Source of the DNA: Clostridia bacterium
GTDB taxonomy: Bacteria > Bacillota > Clostridia > Oscillospirales > CAG-272
Reading direction: 5' to 3'
Length of the DNA stretch: 64,000 nucleotides
Assembly: GCA_017472695.1 (NCBI GenBank)
Contig: JAFUOQ010000016.1
Span: forward strand, 117,257 to 181,256
Shown here: one piece after another, positions 42,081 through 50,285 of the stretch
How the letters are laid out: each line of letters opens with the position of its first letter
Numbering within the stretch: position 1 is the stretch's first letter
Position numbers and translations under genes: made by a program
Notes under the pieces: generated by a model
Seen by the model: the letters and a program-made list of their open reading frames with translations, nothing else
What the model was told of the DNA's origin: nothing
Databases searched by the model: none

Positions 42081-45000
42081 TTAGCTATTGTTTCTTCTCC
42101 AATAATAATTATAATAGGTTGACGTTAAATAAGTTGCCGCAGTTGTTGTATTTGACAGATCGGCTGAACTAATCTCCGTTTCAGTTGTAAAACTGCTTGA
42201 TGTGGATACATACCAGCCATTTGGATTTTCAAAGGTTACGCTTGTAAGCGAAGAACCGAACGCATCGATTCCTATAGACGTTACGCTATTGGGTATTGTT
42301 ACACTTGTAAGTGAGGTGCAATGAGAGAACGCATAGCTTCCTATTGTTGTGCAACTGCTGTTAGATTCAAAAAGAATTTTTGTGAGCTTTGCGTTTTTAT
42401 AAGAACCAAAACTATAGTAAGAATAAAACAAACTTCTAGGAATCTTTGTAACCTTATTGCCTATAATTAAAGAAATTCCGTTGCCTGATGTACCGGCATT
42501 CATAAAAACACAATTGTTACTATAAGAATTCGTGTATGAAGAATAAGTTGGAACTTTTAAATCATTCATTGCAATTGCATTGAATTTGATTTCTACTAAC
42601 TTGGAACAGTCACTAAATGCCGAGTTTTCTATTGATGTAACACCTTCACCGATAGTTACGCTAGTAAGCGAGGTACAAGTAGCGAACGCAGAGGCTCCTA
42701 TAGACGTTACGCTATCTGGTATTGTTACACTTGTAAGCGAGGTACAAGTAGCGAACGCAGCGCCTCCTACAGATGTTACACTATCGGGTATTGTTACACT
42801 TGCAAGCGAGGTACAAGTAGCGAACGCATAACTTCCAATTCTTTCACAAACGCTTTCTTCTTCAAAGTCTATGCTTGTTATTTTGGGTGAATATGAAGAG
42901 CTACTACTATACGGACAGAATAAATAAGCAGGAATTTTAGTTACATTCTTTCCTATATTTACCTTTATTCCGTCTACACTTTGTCCTGCATTATAAAATA
43001 CATAGTTGTTAGAGCTTAAATCAGTCATATCCGTCGCATTAAAAATAATGCTTGTGAGAGCCGTGCAATTATAGAATGCATATGTATCTATGGAGCTTAC
43101 ACTTTCTCCAATAGTTAAAGATGTTACGGATGTACAACCACGCAATGCACCGTAAAAAATCTTTCCTCCAATTATGTTAACGCGTTTTAGAGCCTCGGGG
43201 AAATAGTATTGAGAGTAATAATTAGCCTTGTAATACTGATTTACACAATAGCTGTTGTCATAGCTTGAACCACCAAAGATATATCCTAATACGGTTGTTT
43301 TGTCATTCGTTGTTGTCGACAAACTTCCACCAACAAACGGAACTGTAATAGAAGTAAGAGAATAGCAACCGCTAAGCATAGCCTCGCCCATAGAGGTAAC
43401 GCTACTTGGAATGGTAAGTTCCTTTAAATTGTAGCAGTTTAAAAACGCCTTATATCCTATGCTTACAAGAGCATCAGGCAGAGTGATAGAGCTAAGCGCG
43501 AGACACGCACCGAAAGAAAAATCTCCAATGCTATCACAAGCACTGTCTGCCTCAAATATAACAGTCTTTATATTAGTCACATCGTAAGCACTATTTAAAG
43601 GGTAAAAAAGTCTGTTTGGAATTTTAGTTACATTTTTGCTTATATTTACGGTTATTCCTACCCCATCTTTACCGACACTGCCAAAAATGTAATTTGATTC
43701 CTCAAAGTCAGAAAGAGCAACCGCCTTGTAATCAATGGATGTTACGTTATAGCATTGATAGAATGCGTGTTTTCCGATATAGGAGCAGTCCTCGGGAATT
43801 GTAATTTCGGTCAAAGCAGAACAGTAAGCAAATGATTTCTCTCCAATATAAGTAATTCCACTCGGAATATTTTCAACTGATACAAGATTTTTTAGCAAAT
43901 AGAAGGCGTTATTTCTTATACTCGTACAAACACTTCCATTCTCAAAAGTAATTTGCTCTATATTCGGACAACATGAAGCATAAGAGGTTGCAAACAAATA
44001 TGCAGGAATAAATGTTACCTCTTTACCTATCGCAACTGATATTCCCGTTGATTGCTGTCCGGCATAGTCAAACGCTTGTGTGTTTTCCGATAAATTGTCA
44101 ATAGCTTTTGCATTGTAATAAATTTCAGTAAGAGAAACACAGCTCATAAAAGCACAATTGCCTATTTTGGTGATGTTTTCGGGAATGATTATACTTTCAA
44201 GCGAAGAGCAATTATAGAAAACATAATTTTCGATTACAGTTACATCACTTGGAATGTTGACGGATTTAAGATTGCTACAAGAGTTAAATGCAGATGCACC
44301 AATGGCAGTTACGCTTTCGGGGATAGTAACCGTTTTTAAGCTTGTACATCCTTTAAATGCGGAATTTCCAATAGAATTTACTGCTTTGTTCTTATATGTA
44401 GAGGGAATTTCCAAAGCGGTGGCATTACCTGTATAACCGCTTATCATATATCCGTCTTCGTTCTCTACGAAAACAAGACCGTGTGTTGCTTCCTCTACTG
44501 TTACCTCACATATAGCCTGAAGCCCGTTAGATGAGCCCGCGGTAATCGTTGCAGTTCCGACGCCAACTGCTGAAACAACGCCATTGTTTACAGTCGCAAC
44601 GTCACTGTTTGAACTAGTCCAAGTTACAGTCTTGTCTGTTGCGTTGCTAGGAGAAACTGTAGCAACTATATTTTGCGCGCTTCCGACCTCCAAGGTGACA
44701 GAAGATTGGCTAAGCACAATTGCAGTTACATCAATAGTATCGGGAGCTTTAGCCTTTACGGTTACAATACAATTTGCATATTTGCCGTTAGTGGTTTCAA
44801 CTGTGATTATTGCCACGCCCTCGCCTGTTGCAACTAGCGCTCCGTCACTTACTGTTACAACACTTGTATCAGAGCTTTTCCAAACAAGCGCCTTTTTTTG
44901 TGCATCACTTGGCGTTACTGTTGCTATAAGAGTTTTTACCTCACCTACTGTAAGAGTAACAGTTGTACTGTTACGGTTGACCCCTGTAATCTCTATTATA

Positions 45001-45491
45001 TCACCATCAGTGTCAGAATCGGTGCTAGTATCAGTTTCGGTGTCGGTCGACTCGACATCGGTGCTAGTGTCACTTTCGGTATTGGACTCAGTCTCGGTTT
45101 CTGTTTCCGTATCAGCCGAGGTATCGGTTGACGTGTCGGTATTGCTACCGTTTTCTGTGTTTGTTTCGGTCTCAGACTCATCCTCAGTTTCTATTTCAGT
45201 TTCACTTTCGGTATCGGACTCAATCTCGGTTTCTGTTTCCGTATCAGTAACTGATTCAGTGTCTGTGTCACTGTTGATTTCTGTATCGGATTCAGCTTCA
45301 CTATTAGAATCCGTTTCTGTTTCCGTATCAGCCGAGGTATCGGTTGACGTGTCGGTATTGCTACCGTTTTCTGTGTTTGTTTCGGTCTCGGTATTTGTGT
45401 CAGTATCGGTATTTTCACCACAGGATGAAAATGCGAGAACAAGGCACAATGTCAAAGCCAAAACAAATAAAAGTGTTAGTTTTCTTTTCAT
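42081..45491 (-). CDS. BspA-like leucine-rich-repeat lipoprotein with Ig-like domains
   Basis: 1136 residues. A lipoprotein signal (LALTLCLVLAFSSCGEN, lipobox Cys at about 28) is followed by a Thr/Asp/Glu/Ser linker of about 140 residues. Two bacterial Ig-like (BIG2) domains lie at about 170-335 (VTLTVGEVKTLIATVTPSD and VTLEVGSAQNIVATVSPSN). The rest is built of LRR_5/BspA-type units (FKGCTSLKTVTIPESVTAIGASAF...) in five or six blocks, interrupted by NISKNVTKIP-like segments. It is anchored outside the membrane and probably binds other cells, host molecules or glycans. Transcribed from a consensus promoter under a divergent XRE regulator. Confidence 0.9.
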   Translation of the reverse strand: MKRKLTLLFVLALTLCLVLAFSSCGENTDTDTNTETETNTENGSNTDTSTDTSADTETETDSNSEAESDTEINSDTDTESVTDTETETEIESDTESETEIETEDESETETNTENGSNTDTSTDTSADTETETETESNTESDTSTDVESTDTETDTSTDSDTDGDIIEITGVNRNSTTVTLTVGEVKTLIATVTPSDAQKKALVWKSSDTSVVTVSDGALVATGEGVAIITVETTNGKYANCIVTVKAKAPDTIDVTAIVLSQSSVTLEVGSAQNIVATVSPSNATDKTVTWTSSNSDVATVNNGVVSAVGVGTATITAGSSNGLQAICEVTVEEATHGLVFVENEDGYMISGYTGNATALEIPSTYKNKAVNSIGNSAFKGCTSLKTVTIPESVTAIGASAFNSCSNLKSVNIPSDVTVIENYVFYNCSSLESIIIPENITKIGNCAFMSCVSLTEIYYNAKAIDNLSENTQAFDYAGQQSTGISVAIGKEVTFIPAYLFATSYASCCPNIEQITFENGSVCTSIRNNAFYLLKNLVSVENIPSGITYIGEKSFAYCSALTEITIPEDCSYIGKHAFYQCYNVTSIDYKAVALSDFEESNYIFGSVGKDGVGITVNISKNVTKIPNRLFYPLNSAYDVTNIKTVIFEADSACDSIGDFSFGACLALSSITLPDALVSIGYKAFLNCYNLKELTIPSSVTSMGEAMLSGCYSLTSITVPFVGGSLSTTTNDKTTVLGYIFGGSSYDNSYCVNQYYKANYYSQYYFPEALKRVNIIGGKIFYGALRGCTSVTSLTIGESVSSIDTYAFYNCTALTSIIFNATDMTDLSSNNYVFYNAGQSVDGIKVNIGKNVTKIPAYLFCPYSSSSSYSPKITSIDFEEESVCERIGSYAFATCTSLASVTIPDSVTSVGGAAFATCTSLTSVTIPDSVTSIGASAFATCTSLTSVTIGEGVTSIENSAFSDCSKLVEIKFNAIAMNDLKVPTYSSYTNSYSNNCVFMNAGTSGNGISLIIGNKVTKIPRSLFYSYYSFGSYKNAKLTKILFESNSSCTTIGSYAFSHCTSLTSVTIPNSVTSIGIDAFGSSLTSVTFENPNGWYVSTSSSFTTETEISSADLSNTTTAATYLTSTYYNYYWRRNNS
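42640..42850 (-). repeat. Tandem 69-base LRR units
   Basis: Three nearly identical successive units code for VTIPDSVTSxGxxAFATCTSL. DNA identity is much higher than among the other repeats of the gene, indicating recent duplication or gene conversion. Confidence 0.75.
45097..45173 (-). repeat. 77-base direct repeat in the linker, copy 1
   Basis: An exact copy lies at 45313-45389. The distance of 216 bases is 72 codons, so recombination between copies would keep the frame and change the length of the Thr/Asp/Glu-rich linker. Confidence 0.9.
45313..45389 (-). repeat. 77-base direct repeat in the linker, copy 2
   Basis: Identical base for base to 45097-45173. It codes for the same TETNTENGSNTDTST-containing stretch. 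Confidence 0.9.
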
Positions 45492-45528
45492 ATTTCCTCC
45501 TTGAACATACCAAATTGGGATATTTTAT

Positions 45529-45557
45529 ATTATACCATAATGGTATAATATTGTCAA
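45529..45557 (-). promoter_or_regulatory. LRR lipoprotein promoter with 21-bp operator dyad
   Basis: On the minus strand: TTGACA at 45552-45557, 17-base spacer, TATAAT at 45529-45534. A perfect dyad ATTATACCAT-A-ATGGTATAAT (45529-45549) covers the -10 box and spacer. Its other half provides a TATAAT (45544-45549) reading toward the divergent XRE gene at 45579. One regulator bound here would control both genes. Confidence 0.85.
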
Positions 45558-45578
45558 GAATAAATATTGGAGTGAAAT

Positions 45579-45785
45579 ATGAGACTCAAATTGTTACGAA
45601 AGCAACGTGGCATTTCTCAGTTGAAGCTTGCTATGGATTTAAACATGAATCAAAATAGTATAAGCCGTTATGAAAACGAGGAGAGACAAGCTGATTATCA
45701 AACACTTATTTTATTTGCTGACTACTTTGATGTTTCTATTGATTATTTGCTCGGTCGTACTGACAATCCTAAAACAAACAAATGA
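45579..45785 (+). CDS. Small XRE-family regulator divergent from the LRR lipoprotein
   Basis: 68 residues, a single helix-turn-helix: LKLLRKQRGISQLKLAMDLNMNQNSISRYENEERQADYQTLILFADYFDVSIDYLLGR, typical of small phage-repressor-like regulators. ATG with GGAGTG site. It is the natural candidate to bind the dyad in its own promoter region, repressing itself and the lipoprotein. Confidence 0.88.
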   Translation: MRLKLLRKQRGISQLKLAMDLNMNQNSISRYENEERQADYQTLILFADYFDVSIDYLLGRTDNPKTNK

Positions 45786-45820
45786 AAAAGCCTTGCGGTA
45801 ATTTGACCGCAAGGCTTTTT
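45785..45820. terminator. Bidirectional terminator
   Basis: AAAAAGCCTTGCGGT pairs exactly with ACCGCAAGGCTTTTT around a six-base loop. It serves the XRE gene (plus) and icd (minus). Confidence 0.92.
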
Positions 45821-45859
45821 GTTATTAAATTTGTAAAAAATGTCGAGATGTGTCTGTTT

Positions 45860-47077
45860 TTATGCTAATTTCTTTTCAAGACGGCTTCTTATTTCCTTAA
45901 TAAAGGTAATTGTATTTACGGCTGTTGATTTTGTGCCCTCGGAAACCAAGCCAACGAGGTCCTTTGTCATAATGCCGTCGTTCAAGGTATCTATGCAGGC
46001 TTCCTCAAGCTTGTTTGCGAAGTTAACAAGGTCACAAAGTCCGTCAAGCTCTCCTCTTTTACGGAGTGCGCCGCTCCACGCATAGATTGTTGCCATTGGG
46101 TTAGTCGAGGTATCCTCTCCCTTTAGGTAACGATAGTAGTGTCTTGTAACTGTTCCGTGTGCTGCCTCATATTCAAACTTTCCGTCAGGGGACACAAGCA
46201 CGGATGTCATCATAGCGAGTGAGCCAAACGCAGTTGAAACCATATCTGACATAACGTCACCATCATAGTTCTTACAAGCCCAAATGTAGCCACCCTCGGA
46301 GCGAATAACTCTTGCCACTGCATCATCGATTAGAGTGTAGAAATAAGTAATTCCAAGCTCCTCGAATTTAGCCTTATAGCACTCGTCGTAAATCTCTTGG
46401 AATATGAGCTTAAAGGTTTGGTCGTATTGCTTTGAGATTGTGTCCTTGGTTGAGAACCATAGGTCTTGCTTTGTGTTTATTGCGTAGTTAAAGCAGGAAT
46501 GTGCAAAGGAACGGATTGATGAGTCCTTGTTATATTGACCTTGCAAAACGCCTGCGCACTCGAAATCGTAAATAGTTTGACGGAATTTTTCGTTACCCTC
46601 TTTGTCGGTAAACACAAGCTCTGCCTTGCCCTCTTCGGTTGGTCTATACTCTGTTGCCTTATAAACATCACCATATGCGTGACGAGCAATTGTGATTGGC
46701 TTTTTCCAGTTGCGAACTGCGGGCTTAATTGAGTCAATCAAAATAGGCGCACGGAAAACTGTGCCATCAAGAATTGCACGGATAGTTCCATTAGGGCTTT
46801 TCCACATTTCTGTAAGGTTATATTCCTCTACTCTTTGCTTGTTAGGTGTGATTGTAGCACATTTAACAGCAACACCATACTTTTGGTTAGCATAAGCAGA
46901 ATCGAAGGTAACCTTGTCCTTGGTTCTCTCTCTTTCAGGAAGTCCAAGGTCGTAGTACTCTGTTTTCAAATCTACAAATGGAAGGAGTAATTCGTCCTTT
47001 ATCATCTTCCAAATAATTCTTGTCATTTCGTCGCCATCCATCTCAACGAGTGGAGTGGTCATTTTAATTTTTTCCAT
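45860..47077 (-). CDS. icd: NADP-dependent isocitrate dehydrogenase
   Basis: 405 residues, of the subfamily also found in eukaryotes (start [32 protein letters not shown]). [19 protein letters not shown] holds the phosphorylation-loop serine and substrate arginine; the metal-binding DGDVMSDMV and the nucleotide-binding [17 protein letters not shown] segments are intact. It oxidises isocitrate to 2-oxoglutarate, probably for glutamate synthesis in this anaerobe. Monocistronic with its own promoter. Confidence 0.96.
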   Translation of the reverse strand: MEKIKMTTPLVEMDGDEMTRIIWKMIKDELLLPFVDLKTEYYDLGLPERERTKDKVTFDSAYANQKYGVAVKCATITPNKQRVEEYNLTEMWKSPNGTIRAILDGTVFRAPILIDSIKPAVRNWKKPITIARHAYGDVYKATEYRPTEEGKAELVFTDKEGNEKFRQTIYDFECAGVLQGQYNKDSSIRSFAHSCFNYAINTKQDLWFSTKDTISKQYDQTFKLIFQEIYDECYKAKFEELGITYFYTLIDDAVARVIRSEGGYIWACKNYDGDVMSDMVSTAFGSLAMMTSVLVSPDGKFEYEAAHGTVTRHYYRYLKGEDTSTNPMATIYAWSGALRKRGELDGLCDLVNFANKLEEACIDTLNDGIMTKDLVGLVSEGTKSTAVNTITFIKEIRSRLEKKLA

Positions 47078-47109
47078 TTTAATCTCCTTGCCTGAAAAAA
47101 TATATTCTT

Positions 47110-47138
47110 ATTATATACTATTGATTTTAGTTTTGCAA
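47110..47138 (-). promoter_or_regulatory. Promoter of icd
   Basis: On the minus strand: TTGCAA at 47133-47138, 17-base spacer, TATAAT at 47110-47115. An AAGGAG site precedes the ATG at 47077. Confidence 0.72.
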
Positions 47139-47149
47139 GTTCTTTCAAA

Positions 47150-47179
47150 AGAAAAAGCCCCATATTGAGGCTTTTTTCT
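47150..47179 (-). terminator. Terminator of the metallophosphoesterase-CotH operon
   Basis: On the minus strand AAAAAAGCCTC and GGGGCTTTTTC form a stem with a short AT loop, ending in a T run. It overlaps the stop of the CotH gene. Confidence 0.85.
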
Positions 47180-48557
47180 ATAATTCCAGGAATTCCGTGC
47201 GAGGCTTCTTAAACGCTTCCACTAAAAACTCATACCTATCGTAGAGGAAAAGCCTTACATAATCATATTGCATTCCAAACTCAAACTCGCCACTATCTCC
47301 GTGCCATTGCTCAGCATCTATAATTGCTACATTTTTAATTCTGCTCTTATAGTCGCGCAAATGGTCGGCAACCTCTAAAATTGCGCCTTTTTTCTCCTCA
47401 AAGCGAGCTTTTGTCATTTCATAATACTTATCGTATTTGAAAAATTCTCTATAAAAATAGGAGTATGTTGCAATTTCTATTTTTTGTGCGGACTCAATCT
47501 CTGACTCGGTATATGGTAAATCCCAAGGCTCGGTGGTGAGGCAATAATCAAAATCCCAGACGGGACCGAATTTCAGCTTTCCGCCCTCCTCCTTGTACAT
47601 AAAAATGCTTCTACGACAGGAATCACGATTGAGCATTATCTCATTGATTAAATAGTAATCAATCACCGACTCTACATCTACTAAATCCTCAAAGCCAAGG
47701 GGGGTATCGCTAAATGACACCTCTTGCGCCTTACCATATTTTATAGAATTGTAAGAAGCCTCTATATATTCCTTGACATATGCTTGAGCTTCAGCCGTGT
47801 CACCTGTGTCCTGCAAATCCTTTACGCTTGGATATTTAATCTCGAAGCCGATATCCTTGCCCGAATAATAGATTTTAAAGCAATTCTCATTCCAAAGAGC
47901 TTCCTTTTCCTCTATAAAGCCAGTATCACAAACCACCAAAAATGGATAGTCGATTTGATTTGGAACTATTTCGGTATCAACATCGCACCTGCCCTTTTCC
48001 TCATTTACCTTTTCAGTGAGAAGATAAATCCCCTTAAACTCATCGTTTACAAAAAGAGTCACATGGTTTGGAGTTGGGTTAAAATCCATATTGTCAAAAT
48101 AAGATGCCAAGGTCAATGCTGTATAGTTTCTTATAACTGATTGGTCATAATAATCTGCGAGTAAAATCCATTCCTTTTCTGCCTTTAAGCCAAGGAGTGA
48201 GGTGTCAACATTAAATTCAAGCTCATATGGCTTTTTTGATGCAACTGCAGTTGAGTTGCCTCTTACATTAATGGTGGTAAGAGCATCCATACCAACAGAA
48301 AAATCATAGCCTTGGCTGTTTGAAAGTTTAACCTCACAGGCTATTTTTTCGCCCTTTTTCTCGGGCTCCTTGCCATTTTGTGTGTTTATTTCAATTATAG
48401 GAATTTGAATCTCGCCATCTAATTTTTCATAAAACTCGTCTGCCGTCATTTCCTTTGGTGCCCACGGCACAAAATGTATAAGTGAAATAACCACGCCGTA
48501 TATCAAAAGTGCTACTGCAACGATGCCAACACTTATTATCGCAATTTTCTTTTTCAT
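47178..48557 (-). CDS. CotH-family protein kinase-like, membrane anchored
   Basis: 459 residues. One N-terminal membrane segment (5-28), then the CotH fold outside: INVRGNSTAVASKKPYELEF, EWILLADYYDQSVIRNYTALTLASYF, VFVNDEFKGIYLLTEKV-type motif, YLINEIMLNRDSCRRSIFMYKEEGGKLKFGPVWDFDYCL with the catalytic-type D-x-D. CotH of Bacillus is a spore-coat kinase; in gut anaerobes this family is common in secreted and surface proteins. Substrate unknown. It starts 27 bases after the phosphoesterase gene, probably in one operon. Confidence 0.86.
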   Translation of the reverse strand: MKKKIAIISVGIVAVALLIYGVVISLIHFVPWAPKEMTADEFYEKLDGEIQIPIIEINTQNGKEPEKKGEKIACEVKLSNSQGYDFSVGMDALTTINVRGNSTAVASKKPYELEFNVDTSLLGLKAEKEWILLADYYDQSVIRNYTALTLASYFDNMDFNPTPNHVTLFVNDEFKGIYLLTEKVNEEKGRCDVDTEIVPNQIDYPFLVVCDTGFIEEKEALWNENCFKIYYSGKDIGFEIKYPSVKDLQDTGDTAEAQAYVKEYIEASYNSIKYGKAQEVSFSDTPLGFEDLVDVESVIDYYLINEIMLNRDSCRRSIFMYKEEGGKLKFGPVWDFDYCLTTEPWDLPYTESEIESAQKIEIATYSYFYREFFKYDKYYEMTKARFEEKKGAILEVADHLRDYKSRIKNVAIIDAEQWHGDSGEFEFGMQYDYVRLFLYDRYEFLVEAFKKPRTEFLEL

Positions 48558-48584
48558 ATTTTTCCATTTCTTTTCCGCGTATAA

Positions 48585-49985
48585 TTAAGCTAGCGGAATA
48601 ATCTTCATATACTCTGTATAATAAATCTCTTTTACAAAATCAACAGGTGTAAGAATTATTGCCTTATCGTAAACCTCAACTATCCAGCCCTCGGATGCCT
48701 CGCCTGTCATACTAGTTCTTATTGCATCGTCATCGTCTATATATCTAGGCTCGGATACAGAAGGAATATGAACCATATAGCAATATTCCCCATCAAAATT
48801 GGATATATTCAGGTTTTCATTAAGTGCTTCAAGCTCGAACATCCAATGAGAATGGCCACTAAAGAAAACTACATTTTTGTATTCCTTCAAAAGTAGTCTG
48901 AATTCTCCTTCATCCGCTGTGCCATAGCTAAACGGCATTGGGTATTCATAGCCTACTGAATTTTGCAAGTTTCCTACTGCATTTTTTTGTGTGCCATCGG
49001 TATCAGATAAGAAGGTGTGAAAGAATAAAAATACTGTGCTATCCTTATTCTCCTCAAGGACACCTTCCAACCAGTCAAGCTGGCTTTTATCAAGAATTGT
49101 ATATTCTGTGTTGTCTATTTCTTTTGGATAGCTCCATCTCATTTGACAGAGAAAAACAAATACGTCCCCGCCTATTTTGTCAGGCTTATACACAAAATCA
49201 AGTCCGTTTGGTGCGATATTTATAACCTCATTATCAGTTAATATATCTGTGTTCACATTTTCAAGCCAGCTACCATCTAAAACCGCGGGGGTATCGTGGT
49301 TGCCGCTTGTTGTGTAAACCTTGTATTCTCTATCCTTTATTGCGTTATTGAATTTTTGCAGGTATTCAAGCTCACCATTATTAGTTAGGTCGCCTGCAAC
49401 TCCGACAAAATCAACACCTTGATTATCTAAAAAGTCAAGCGCGTAATCAAAATAATCACCTCTGTTGTAGTGAACATCGGAAAGTGCGCCGAAGCGATAT
49501 TCTTTTGTCGATATTATTCTATATTGAATAGGAATTTCAAAAAAATGAACAGTCTCGCCCGCTGTCAGCTTTATATATTCACACGCCTTTGGAACAACAA
49601 GGCTTTCTATTTTTAATATGTCACCTTTTTTTACATTCGCTTCACAGATGTTAGAATAATAAGGTAGTGAGCTCTCGTTTTTGCCAGCAAACGAAAGTGA
49701 AACATCTCCCTCTAAATCGTTGATATTCAATTCAAATGTAACCCTTCCTCTAGCTGAGCCTTGTCCGTCGAAGGCGATTTCAACAGTGGGTGTAGGCACT
49801 CCGGCTTCTTTGTCGGTTTTGGTTTTCGTATCTGTTTCTGTACCAGTTGAAATATCAGAGCTTGTTTCAGTTGCTGTCTCACTATCGGTATTAGTGTCTG
49901 TATCATTTTTAACGCCACTGCAAGCTGAAAAAGTAAAAATAAAAAACAAAAGCAAGGAAATTAAAGGCAATATTCTTCTCTTCAT
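48585..49985 (-). CDS. Surface metallophosphoesterase lipoprotein
   Basis: 466 residues. Lipoprotein signal (LISLLLFFIFTFSACSGV; lipobox Cys about 22), a Thr/Asp/Ser-rich linker of about 40 residues, an Ig-like or beta domain, then a calcineurin-like phosphoesterase domain: GALSDVHYNRGDYF, GVAGDLTNNG, TTSGNHDTP and FFSGHSHWMF supply the metal ligands. It may cleave phosphate esters or nucleotides at the cell surface. The linker style matches that of the LRR lipoprotein at 42081-45491. Confidence 0.9.
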   Translation of the reverse strand: MKRRILPLISLLLFFIFTFSACSGVKNDTDTNTDSETATETSSDISTGTETDTKTKTDKEAGVPTPTVEIAFDGQGSARGRVTFELNINDLEGDVSLSFAGKNESSLPYYSNICEANVKKGDILKIESLVVPKACEYIKLTAGETVHFFEIPIQYRIISTKEYRFGALSDVHYNRGDYFDYALDFLDNQGVDFVGVAGDLTNNGELEYLQKFNNAIKDREYKVYTTSGNHDTPAVLDGSWLENVNTDILTDNEVINIAPNGLDFVYKPDKIGGDVFVFLCQMRWSYPKEIDNTEYTILDKSQLDWLEGVLEENKDSTVFLFFHTFLSDTDGTQKNAVGNLQNSVGYEYPMPFSYGTADEGEFRLLLKEYKNVVFFSGHSHWMFELEALNENLNISNFDGEYCYMVHIPSVSEPRYIDDDDAIRTSMTGEASEGWIVEVYDKAIILTPVDFVKEIYYTEYMKIIPLA

Positions 49986-50013
49986 CTTTTCACCTCACAT
50001 TCGCTATATTTTG

Positions 50014-50042
50014 ATTATAACACATTAATTTTGATTTGTAAA
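50014..50042 (-). promoter_or_regulatory. Promoter of the phosphoesterase-CotH operon
   Basis: On the minus strand: TTTACA at 50037-50042, 17-base spacer, TATAAT at 50014-50019. GTGAGGTGAAAAG precedes the ATG. Confidence 0.72.
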
Positions 50043-50226
50043 TCGCAATTAATTATTTAAACACCTCAATAGCTTTTGCAGTCACAGATAAGAACAATAA
50101 AGCTCCTTGGCTTGAAATATCAATCTTTAAAGCCATGTGCTGGTAATGATGTATATCAATATCTAAATTGGCAAAAATTAAGCCGATAACGCGCGCGAAA
50201 TTTGTTGATTTTGGCCCTTAATAATC

Positions 50227-50255
50227 TTGACTTTTAATAGTATCAATGTTATAAT
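50227..50255 (+). promoter_or_regulatory. Promoter of the three-domain transferase gene
   Basis: TTGACT at 50227-50232, 17-base spacer, TATAAT at 50250-50255. The ATG at 50286 follows AGAGGAGAAAG. The other 180 bases between the divergent promoters show nothing else I can support. Confidence 0.85.
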
Positions 50256-50285
50256 TATATAAAATATAAGACAGAGGAGAAAGAA

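Noticed and set aside
42640-42850. Regularly repeated block that might suggest a CRISPR array
   Set aside because: The units are contiguous in frame and code for LRR repeats; there are no unique spacers and no cas genes.
45100-45420. Repeated segments in the lipoprotein linker, considered as satellite DNA
   Set aside because: They are in frame within the gene and code for Thr/Asp/Glu-rich linker.
44584-45504. Long plus-strand open frame of Ser/Val repeats (306 codons)
   Set aside because: It is antisense to the Thr/Asp/Glu linker and Ig domains of the LRR lipoprotein; low-complexity coding DNA leaves the reverse frame open. No ribosome site.
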